From Kiritimatiellia bacterium (GTDB lineage Bacteria; Verrucomicrobiota; Kiritimatiellia; RFP12; UBA1067), in assembly GCA_028701555.1 (NCBI GenBank), contig JAQVQN010000062.1, positions 1-9,875 of the forward strand: a DNA stretch of 9,875 nt, written 5' to 3'. Position 1 is the first letter of the stretch. Every line of letters starts with the position of its first letter. Position numbers and translations under genes: made by a program. Of the stretch, positions 1 through 5,664 are shown piece by piece. The notes below the pieces were generated by a model that saw only the letters and a program-made list of their open reading frames with translations, had not been told where the DNA came from and did no database searches.

Positions 1-1168
1 CAGGCCCGGATCCCAGCGCGTCGTCAGCCGCGATGAAAAGCTTTCCTCGCTCGATCCGGTTGGTTCCCGTGTAACTGCTGTTCGCCAGCAGGTGCAGGTT
101 TCCCGCCCCGATCTTGGTCAGGCCGCCGTCCGGCGTCGCGCCCAGCGCGGGGTCATGCGAGATGGACTGCGGCGTCTTGTAGTACCAGCCCGTCCCCGGC
201 ACGTTGACCTTCAGTCCGCCTGCCTGCATCAGGGCCTCGGTCATGTCTGCCAAGAATGCCCCGTTGTTGCCGGCCGCGCATATTTCTCCGCCGTTGAGCA
301 GGACACGCGAGGCGGTGTTGTTGGCACCGCCCGAGCCGGTGGCCCTGAATACAGTCAGCCTGCCGCCATCGAGCTGCAAGGTGGAGCTACGGCCCTCAGC
401 AAGCTCGGTCATCTCGAAAATCACGGCCAGCACCGAGCCATCGCCCGCGATACGGAACCAGGCATCCTGACCCCGGCCCGCGACGATTCTTGAATGCCCC
501 CAATATGGCGCATAGTATGCCGAAGAAGGCGCATGGCAGACGCCGCCGGTGACCTCGAAATACGCAGGCTGCGTCTCGGCCCCGTCTCCCAGCACCAGTA
601 TGTCGCCGCCGTTGAGCAGCAGGTTGGTGCCGCCGGACTGCAGGTAGGCGGCGCCTGCCGCCACGCTCAACACGCCGGTCGAGCACAGGGTGCGGCCGTC
701 CTCGACCAGCAGCGCGCCTTCCGCGACGGAAACGTTCAGCACGTTGGTCTCGCCGTTGTAGTCCGCCGCGCCCAGGCGCAGCGTACCCGGCCCGGTCTTG
801 GAGAGGGTGCTGTCGTTAAAGATTGCAGTCTCCAGCAGCGAGGTTACGGCCGCCGACTCCACCGCGATGTAAGGTGTCGCGCCGGTGAAGGTCAGGGCCG
901 CGCCGGAGACGCGGTAGCCGTCGGCCTGGAAGCGGATCGCTCGCACGCTGAGAGCCTCGCCCACGCTGATATCCTGTGTGACCGAGGCGCCGAAGATCGC
1001 GGTGTGCCCGTCCGTAACAGGCCAGGCTTCATCCGTGTTCCAGTTCTGGTCGGTCGTGGACCAGACGTTGTTCAGCGGCGCGGCCTGCCAGGTGAAATCA
1101 TCGGCGCGCGCAGCGCAGCCTATAATCATCACAGACAAAGAAAGCTTCAGCACGTTGCTCATATTCAT
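1..1168 (-). CDS. Secreted PATR (autotransporter-associated beta-strand repeat) protein, 3' end cut by window
   Basis: An open minus-strand frame runs from ATG at 1168 to the left edge (389 codons, no stop), so the C-terminus is missing. The start is supported by a strong Shine-Dalgarno (AGGAGGGG, CCTCCT on plus at 1178-1183) about 7 nt upstream. Residues 1-22 form a signal peptide: a hydrophobic LSLSVMIIG core, then an A-R-A site before D23. IIGC at 15-18 also fits a lipobox, so a lipoprotein is possible. The mature N-terminus (FTWQAAPLNNVWSTTDQNWN) is typical of large PATR surface proteins. PATR-like units are visible at about 122-157 (LSKTGPGTL...GALLVE) and 350-380 (LTKIGAGNLHL...GKLFI), with LNGG motifs between. 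The family forms right-handed beta-helical exported proteins. Whether a beta-barrel, PEP-CTERM or other anchor follows cannot be seen. The function is probably cell-surface or secreted; the substrate is unknown. Confidence 0.88.
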   Translation of the reverse strand, partial: MNMSNVLKLSLSVMIIGCAARADDFTWQAAPLNNVWSTTDQNWNTDEAWPVTDGHTAIFGASVTQDISVGEALSVRAIRFQADGYRVSGAALTFTGATPYIAVESAAVTSLLETAIFNDSTLSKTGPGTLRLGAADYNGETNVLNVSVAEGALLVEDGRTLCSTGVLSVAAGAAYLQSGGTNLLLNGGDILVLGDGAETQPAYFEVTGGVCHAPSSAYYAPYWGHSRIVAGRGQDAWFRIAGDGSVLAVIFEMTELAEGRSSTLQLDGGRLTVFRATGSGGANNTASRVLLNGGEICAAGNNGAFLADMTEALMQAGGLKVNVPGTGWYYKTPQSISHDPALGATPDGGLTKIGAGNLHLLANSSYTGTNRIERGKLFIAADDALGSGP

Positions 1169-1190
1169 ACGTTAACCCCTCCTCTTTCGC

Positions 1191-1216
1191 GGTTGTGTAT
1201 ATAAGTTACCACAACC
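1191..1216. promoter_or_regulatory. Inverted repeat GGTTGTG-N12-CACAACC over a possible -10 region
   Basis: The arms GGTTGTG (1191-1197) and CACAACC (1210-1216) are perfect inverted copies, separated by 12 nt containing TATATA. The dyad lies 23-48 nt upstream of the PATR start and overlaps the candidate -10, which would suit a repressor site. With 7-bp arms, chance is a real alternative. Confidence 0.25.
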
Positions 1217-1227
1217 TGTCGGGGCAA
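1198..1227 (-). promoter_or_regulatory. Weak candidate sigma70-type promoter of the PATR gene
   Basis: On the minus strand, TTGCCC (1227-1222; 4 of 6 matches to TTGACA) is followed after 18 nt by TATATA (1203-1198; 4 of 6 matches to TATAAT). A transcript would begin about 20-25 nt before the ATG, leaving room for the strong ribosome binding site. Both boxes are imperfect, so this is only a candidate. Confidence 0.3.
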
Positions 1228-1235
1228 ACGTTCGC

Positions 1236-1255
1236 GATATTACATTTGTAATATC
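1236..1255. promoter_or_regulatory. Palindromic operator of BlaI/MecI/CopY type (TACANNTGTA core)
   Basis: GATATTACATTTGTAATATC has perfect 9-bp arms around a TT centre. The core TACA-TT-TGTA matches the TACANNTGTA operator known for the winged-helix repressors BlaI, MecI and CopY, and the flanking TATTACA...TGTAATA extends the resemblance to bla/mec operators. It lies in the gap between the LamG stop and the PATR start, 68 nt upstream of the PATR ATG and 8 nt upstream of the candidate -35. No T-tract follows and the stem is AT-rich, so a terminator is unlikely. No repressor gene of this family lies in the window. Confidence 0.55.
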
Positions 1256-1270
1256 TCAAACAACGCGCGC

Positions 1271-2194
1271 TTACGGCAAAATTTCGCGGAACTGCGCAGC
1301 CGGTGCGTTATTGCGGCCGGTCACGCGCTTCAGCTTGCCGAAGACCATGCCAGTCGGCGGCACACGCAGAGTGCGCCCAGACTTGTTTTCCTCGATCTGG
1401 CTGATGTTCCCGGTTTTCATTTTCAGAATATCCGCTCCGTTAAAGAACAAAAGCGTGGCATCATCTTTTGCCAGCCCGGCTTTTTCAGACGCCGCGATCT
1501 CCTCGGCCGTGCGCACGCGACTGGAGATGCGTACGCTTTGCAGGCTGCCGTACATCTGTCCGGGATAACCGAACGCCAGCAGGTCGCCGTCCGCCATCCG
1601 CAAGGTGCTGTAGCCGGTGCGGTGCGGGGTGTTGCTTCTGCTGACACGCTTACCGTCGACATAGAACTCGACCGTATGCGTCTCGTTGGTCAGCCGCCAT
1701 GTCACCGCCAGCGAATGCCACGCGCCCGCTTTAATATACGGCCCTTCCTTGCTTTTTGGGAACCCCGAGGTCACATAACGAGCCGGATCGCGATTCTTTT
1801 GCGGCCGTTCGAACAGCGAACTGGTAATGGAAATATGGTCTCGTGACTGGTACTGCCCCAGATAGACATTGAAATGCAGACCAGGCCCCGCCTCACTGGG
1901 CTTAGCCGCGTCATAGCGCTCGCCTGCTTCGTTGTGAGTAGAAAGCAAAGCGAAGAGCCTGCGGCCGGAACCGGCCGCGCTGAACTGGTCGCCCAGGGAA
2001 TAGGCCAGGCAGAAGACCGCCTCGATCGTTCCGTTGGTGACATCGAGGTTGCCCTTGGCCGGAAACATGATCACTGCTTTGTTTTCATTAGGATCCACCT
2101 TCCTAGTGTTCCGCGCCTGCGCATGCGCCGGATTAACCGTGGCCGCCGATGCCGCCAAGAACATCAAACCGCAAATCCATCCCTTCCGCAACAT
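1271..2194 (-). CDS. Secreted LamG-like (concanavalin A-like lectin/glucanase fold) protein
   Basis: A complete 307-residue protein. The ATG at 2194 is preceded by AAAGGAGG with a short 4-nt spacer. Residues 1-25 are a clear signal peptide (basic MLRK, hydrophobic GLMFLAASAATV, A-H-A cleavage site before Q26), so the protein is exported. Residues about 40-250 show the LamG/Laminin_G_3 pattern: a WHSLAVTWRL strand (159-168), the hallmark FYVDGKRV turn (177-184), then GSLQSVRISSRVRTAEEI (216-233), the usual closing strand and helix of this fold. A smaller C-terminal segment (about 245-307) has no family I recognise. LamG folds commonly bind carbohydrate or protein ligands. No catalytic residues are evident, so a binding or structural role is inferred. 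It is co-directional with the PATR gene (102-bp gap), which suggests a shared cell-surface theme. Confidence 0.85.
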   Translation of the reverse strand: MLRKGWICGLMFLAASAATVNPAHAQARNTRKVDPNENKAVIMFPAKGNLDVTNGTIEAVFCLAYSLGDQFSAAGSGRRLFALLSTHNEAGERYDAAKPSEAGPGLHFNVYLGQYQSRDHISITSSLFERPQKNRDPARYVTSGFPKSKEGPYIKAGAWHSLAVTWRLTNETHTVEFYVDGKRVSRSNTPHRTGYSTLRMADGDLLAFGYPGQMYGSLQSVRISSRVRTAEEIAASEKAGLAKDDATLLFFNGADILKMKTGNISQIEENKSGRTLRVPPTGMVFGKLKRVTGRNNAPAAQFREILP

Positions 2195-2221
2195 AATGCC
2201 TCCTTTGCCTTAACTTCCCTA

Positions 2222-2250
2222 ACTGTAACAAATCAGTATCTCAACCACAA
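2222..2250 (-). promoter_or_regulatory. Candidate sigma70-type promoter of the LamG gene
   Basis: On the minus strand, TTGTGG (2250-2245) and TACAGT (2227-2222; 4 of 6 matches to TATAAT) are separated by exactly 17 nt. The predicted start of transcription lies about 20 nt before the ATG at 2194, just ahead of the ribosome binding site. Position and spacing are good; the -35 box is weak. Confidence 0.4.
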
Positions 2251-2265
2251 CCGCCTTGATCGCAA

Positions 2266-2296
2266 GGGTGCGATTCAATGAAATGAAATCGCACCC
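2266..2296. promoter_or_regulatory. Perfect 10-bp inverted repeat in the divergent intergenic region
   Basis: GGGTGCGATT (2266-2275) and AATCGCACCC (2287-2296) are exact inverted copies around an 11-nt loop. The element lies between the divergent LamG (start 2194) and FN3 (start 2387) genes, just upstream of the candidate LamG promoter. No T-run follows on either strand, which argues against an intrinsic terminator. A dimeric regulator site serving one or both genes is the favoured reading; an RNA hairpin in a long leader is the alternative. The rest of the 192-bp gap shows only a pyrimidine-rich stretch (about 2315-2330). Confidence 0.45.
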
Positions 2297-2374
2297 GGAC
2301 GCTTAGGTGTATCATTTCTCTTCTTCCCTCGATGGATTAAATCGGGTACTCTATATGCATTAAGTGATTCCTTT

Positions 2375-2378
2375 GGAG
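2375..2378 (+). promoter_or_regulatory. Ribosome binding site deciding the FN3 gene start
   Basis: GGAG at 2375-2378 lies 8 nt before ATG 2387, good spacing for initiation there. An in-frame GTG at 2378 overlaps this GGAG and has no site of its own, so the ATG is preferred. Confidence 0.6.
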
Positions 2379-2386
2379 TGCTGCAT

Positions 2387-4309
2387 ATGTCTGTACATCC
2401 GACAAAAAAAATGTATTGTCCGTGGTTGGCCTTCACAGCGGTTGTCGTATTCGCCCTGTTATTGCTGGGCGTGGGCTGCCAAACACTGCAAATAATGCAG
2501 ATAGACGAGAATCTTCCCGCAGTGTCCTACGGCACGCCGCAGGGCGTGAATGTCACCGCGCACGGTCCGCGTGCAGCGCAGATAAGCTGGGCGCCGCCTC
2601 CGGCTGAAGAAAAAGTTTACAGATACCGTGTCGAGCGCGCCCTTTCGGCGGACGGCCCTTTTGAGACCATCGCGGACATCGTGCCGGACAAGACGCCCTA
2701 CATTGACGGAACGAGCGCGGAAAAGCGTCTGGAGGACAGCACGACATATCATTACCGTGTGGCCGCCATCATGAGCCGCAAAGGCCCGATTAGCCCGTTT
2801 TCGCAGAGTGTCAGCGTTATGACCCTGCCGCCGCCAGAACCTCCGGCGGGAGTCACCGCCACTGCCACCGGCTCGCGGGCGGTAACGCTCAAGTGGGAAC
2901 GCTCTCCGTCCGAAGAGATTGTGGCCTACCGAGTTGATCGCACACCCGCCGGTGAAGACAATTATCTTACGGTCTCGACTGTCAGCGGCACCACCTGTGT
3001 GGACGGCGGCACGCCCGCCTCGACGCTAAAAGACAGCACGAGCTATCTATACCGTGTCATCGCCATCAACAGCGTGGATTCGCAAAGCCAGCCTTCAATT
3101 GCGATCGAGGTCACGACCCTGCCGCCGCCTGAACCGGTCAAGGGGCTGACCGCCACCTCGCACGAAGTGCGCTGCGTACCTCTAAAATGGGAGGCGAGCC
3201 CCGAGTCGGATGTCGTGCGTTATGACATCTACCAAGCGCGTGATCCCGGTGGTCCTTTTAGTTTAATTGGCTCTACCCAAGGCCTCAAGGCCACTTCGTT
3301 CATTGCCGGCAACAACAACCCCGGCAACCTCGAAGACGAAGGCAAATACTATTATACTGTCCGCGCCGTAAACGCCGTCACCGCCGAAAGTGCCGATTCC
3401 GAGATCATTCAGGCTGTCACGCGCGACATCCCGCCCGAAGTCAGCCAGATAACTGTTGTATCGGCCCGTCCGCGCGAGGTGCCTGTGTCTTGGCAGCCCA
3501 GCGCCGACACCACGGTGACCGGCTATGAACTCTGGCGCGCTGCTGCGGGCTCTGATGACTGGGTACAGGTGGCGCGGATCAACGGGCGCGAGTCGGTAAA
3601 CTACCTTGACCGCGGCGGCGAGAAGGACCCCTCCAAGCTGGGGCAGCTCAAAGACGGCACCGAGTACCTTTACAGGATCATAGCTTTCAACACTGCCAAC
3701 GTGCGTTCTACCGCCTCCGACCCGGTTTCCGCCACAACCAAGGTCATCCCGGCCACGCCGGTCGGCCTGGCCGCTACCCGCAACACGGCTGGGCTGGTCA
3801 CCCTGACATGGCAGCCCAATCCGGAACCGGACATCAAAGGCTACCAGGTGGAGTCCTCCAAACGCGCCGATGACGGTTTTCGTGAAATCATGTTTGCGCC
3901 CGTGTCCGGGGCTGAGACCATGACCGCCACCGAGGCGGGCTTGGAACCGGGTGCCGTGCGTTATTATCGCGTCAGGGCACGCGACAACGAACGCCTCGAA
4001 AGCGAATGGTGCGAAACTGTGGAAGGCATGGCTAAACCGCTGCCCGACGCCCCGACCTCGCTTCAGGCTGCGGCGGCCGGTCCGGCCTTCATGCTCACGT
4101 GGCAGCCGCCGCCACAGGGAGATATCACCGGATACCGTGTTTGGGCACAGAAGCGCCTGTTCGGCTGGACTCTTGTAGGGTCTGCCGATCAGAACCATTA
4201 CCGGCTCGAGCTCGGCGTCGACGACCGCCTGCCTGTGATAGCCGTGACCGCGATTGACCAAGACAAACTAGAGAGCGAAAAAAGCGAGCCTTTGAAACTG
4301 AACCCGTAA
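2387..4309 (+). CDS. Envelope protein with six tandem fibronectin type III domains, possible lipoprotein
   Basis: 640 residues from ATG 2387. The N-terminus has basic residues (TKK), a hydrophobic stretch (about 13-30) and Cys31 in LLGVGC. This resembles a lipobox, but Gly at -3 is not the usual Leu/Val/Ile, so either lipid anchoring or a plain signal anchor is possible. Six FN3-like repeats follow, at about 51-147, 153-245, 251-345, 351-452, 455-549 and 554-637. Each has the early Trp (ISWAPPP, LKWERSP, LKWEASP, VSWQPSA, LTWQPNP, LTWQPPP) and most have a YxYRV strand near the end. FN3 arrays are extracytoplasmic adhesion or spacer modules; no enzymatic domain is visible. The gene leads a co-directional run with the PP2C phosphatase (84-bp gap) and the tandem kinase, so a role as sensor, ligand-binding partner or envelope scaffold for that signalling pair is inferred. 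Confidence 0.85.
   Translation: MSVHPTKKMYCPWLAFTAVVVFALLLLGVGCQTLQIMQIDENLPAVSYGTPQGVNVTAHGPRAAQISWAPPPAEEKVYRYRVERALSADGPFETIADIVPDKTPYIDGTSAEKRLEDSTTYHYRVAAIMSRKGPISPFSQSVSVMTLPPPEPPAGVTATATGSRAVTLKWERSPSEEIVAYRVDRTPAGEDNYLTVSTVSGTTCVDGGTPASTLKDSTSYLYRVIAINSVDSQSQPSIAIEVTTLPPPEPVKGLTATSHEVRCVPLKWEASPESDVVRYDIYQARDPGGPFSLIGSTQGLKATSFIAGNNNPGNLEDEGKYYYTVRAVNAVTAESADSEIIQAVTRDIPPEVSQITVVSARPREVPVSWQPSADTTVTGYELWRAAAGSDDWVQVARINGRESVNYLDRGGEKDPSKLGQLKDGTEYLYRIIAFNTANVRSTASDPVSATTKVIPATPVGLAATRNTAGLVTLTWQPNPEPDIKGYQVESSKRADDGFREIMFAPVSGAETMTATEAGLEPGAVRYYRVRARDNERLESEWCETVEGMAKPLPDAPTSLQAAAAGPAFMLTWQPPPQGDITGYRVWAQKRLFGWTLVGSADQNHYRLELGVDDRLPVIAVTAIDQDKLESEKSEPLKLNP
2821..3135 (+). repeat. Direct repeat marking FN3 domain duplication (2821-2841 and 3115-3135)
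   Basis: Two 21-nt copies differing at one base lie 294 nt (98 codons) apart and encode the TLPPPEP linkers after FN3 domains 1 and 2. A second pair of similar stretches (from 2735 and 3032, both starting GACAGCACGA) encodes the DSTxYxYRV strand. The period matches one FN3 unit, which suggests that domains 1 and 2 arose by intragenic duplication. Confidence 0.55.
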
Positions 4310-4353
4310 AACTGGGGCGGACTTTTACCGCAGGACAATTACGAACCCGCAAA

Positions 4354-4373
4354 TGAACACGGATGAGCACGAA
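4354..4373. repeat. Imperfect 10-bp tandem repeat, likely remnant of a dispersed intergenic repeat
   Basis: TGAACACGGA and TGAGCACGAA are adjacent copies with 8 of 10 matches, in the gap between the FN3 and PP2C genes. The sequence resembles the short 'cGTGttCATCcGTG' intergenic repeats I recall from PVC and related genomes. That resemblance is from memory and has not been searched. Confidence 0.35.
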
Positions 4374-4378
4374 TTAAT

Positions 4379-4384
4379 AAGGAG
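4379..4384 (+). promoter_or_regulatory. Ribosome binding site supporting the GTG start of the PP2C gene
   Basis: AAGGAG lies 9 nt before GTG 4394. The next in-frame ATG (residue 27) would remove the conserved NED motif, so the GTG is the real start. Confidence 0.65.
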
Positions 4385-4393
4385 ATAAACCCC

Positions 4394-5578
4394 GTGGACA
4401 ATCCATTCACATATCTGAACTGCGCCGAACTGACCAATGTCGGCAAAAAGCGTAAAAACAACGAGGACTCGATGGTGAGTCTGCTTGAGCGCGGTTTATT
4501 CTGCGTGGCCGACGGTATGGGCGGCGTACAAGGCGGAGCGGTTGCCAGCCAAGCCGTGGCCGATGCCCTGCGCGAAGCCTTCACAGATTCACCTGACGCG
4601 CCTTTTGCCGTGACCGCCAAAGCCTCCGCGCGCATGGTGGCGCGTGCGTTGAACAGCGCCAGTCAATGGATCAAAGAGCGAGCCGACGAACGCGGTTTGG
4701 CCGGTTCCGGGTCTACTGCCGTGGTGCTGGCCTTCGACTGCGTCACGCCTTCCCGCGCGCTGATTCTGCACGCGGGCGACAGCCGGGCTTACCGCTTGCG
4801 CTCTGACAAACTGACACAGCTCAGCGCCGACCACTCGGTCGCCGCTGCCGCCGGGCTCACCAACGAACGTGACCTGCCCGCCATGTTCCGCGGCGTGATC
4901 ACGCGCGCGGTTGGCCTGGACCCTACCGTCGAGCTGGAGGAAACCGAAGCGGATGTCGCGACCGGCGACCTTTTCCTGCTCTGCTCTGACGGCCTCACCA
5001 AGATGGTGCCCGACAAACTGATCCACAAGATTCTGCGCAAGCATGCCTCGGCAAGCCTCGACGAACAAGCCCAGCTCTTGATTGATGCGGCACTCGACGC
5101 TGGCGGAGAAGACAACGTCACGGTCGTCCTGGTGCGCGTTGACTCCGACCTGCCGCAGGCACCGACGATGGAGATCCCTCCCGAGACTTTGATATTGGAA
5201 GCTTTGCCTGTGGCGCCGCCGCCTGCCGCCCGCCTGCCCGCTAACCCTATGGCAGATACAGATGAACGCGGTTTCGACGCGCCGACCGCCGAGACCGGCC
5301 AAACCCCACCCACGCCTTGTTCAGAGAGCGGGCACACGCCCATGCCAATTACAGTTACAGCCAAAACCGGGTTCCCGCAACCGCATCCAGCAAACTCAAC
5401 GCGCAACATTGTCGTAATGTTAGCTCTGGTCGTCATGCTCTTCGCCGCGGCTGTCGCGGGTTTGAGGGTGATCTACCGCCGCGCTCAGGGACAGCACCTG
5501 CCGCTACGCCCCGACACGGCAGAAAGCTCCGCGCCTTCGGCAACAGAAGAGAGCCGCGCACCGCAACCGGACCATTAG
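4394..5578 (+). CDS. PP2C-family Ser/Thr protein phosphatase with C-terminal membrane anchor
   Basis: 394 residues from a GTG start. The catalytic PP2C (PPM) domain spans about 10-250 with the metal-binding motifs intact: KNNEDS (21-26), ADGMGGVQGG (39-48), GDSRAY (128-133), CSDGL (197-201) and GGEDN (237-241). It should be an active Mn/Mg-dependent phosphatase removing phosphate from Ser/Thr. A Pro-rich linker of about 85 residues (252-336) follows, then one membrane helix (about 338-360, VVMLALVVMLFAAAVAG) and a short polar tail. The catalytic domain is therefore predicted to be cytoplasmic and tethered to the inner membrane. The tandem kinase starts 86 bp downstream, the classic pairing of a bacterial Hanks-type kinase with its antagonist phosphatase. 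Prokaryotic relatives include PppA, PrpC and Stp-type phosphatases; it is not clearly any one of these. Confidence 0.93.
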   Translation: MDNPFTYLNCAELTNVGKKRKNNEDSMVSLLERGLFCVADGMGGVQGGAVASQAVADALREAFTDSPDAPFAVTAKASARMVARALNSASQWIKERADERGLAGSGSTAVVLAFDCVTPSRALILHAGDSRAYRLRSDKLTQLSADHSVAAAAGLTNERDLPAMFRGVITRAVGLDPTVELEETEADVATGDLFLLCSDGLTKMVPDKLIHKILRKHASASLDEQAQLLIDAALDAGGEDNVTVVLVRVDSDLPQAPTMEIPPETLILEALPVAPPPAARLPANPMADTDERGFDAPTAETGQTPPTPCSESGHTPMPITVTAKTGFPQPHPANSTRNIVVMLALVVMLFAAAVAGLRVIYRRAQGQHLPLRPDTAESSAPSATEESRAPQPDH

Positions 5579-5664
5579 ACCCCAACCACTGAAACCTGAA
5601 CTTTTTACTCCTTCTAACCTCTTAATTGCGGCCTCTGCGCGGCCGAACACAATAACTTCTGACT

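Noticed and set aside
494..1204. Plus-strand open frame of 236 codons
   Set aside because: It is antisense to the PATR gene, which has a signal peptide, family motifs and a strong ribosome binding site. Its product is Arg/Gln-rich and resembles no family.
2378..2386. GTG at 2378 as start of the FN3 protein
   Set aside because: It overlaps the GGAG that serves ATG 2387 and has no ribosome binding site of its own.
3263..4261. Minus-strand open frame of 332 codons
   Set aside because: It is antisense to the FN3 domains. The plus frame has clear repeated domain motifs, and long antisense frames are expected at high GC.
4310..4336. GCGG...CCGC as a terminator after the FN3 gene
   Set aside because: The stem is only 4 bp and the T-run is in the loop, not after the stem, so it is not a convincing intrinsic terminator.
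4589..5302. Minus-strand open frame of 237 codons
   Set aside because: It is antisense to the PP2C catalytic domain, whose motifs are intact on the plus strand.
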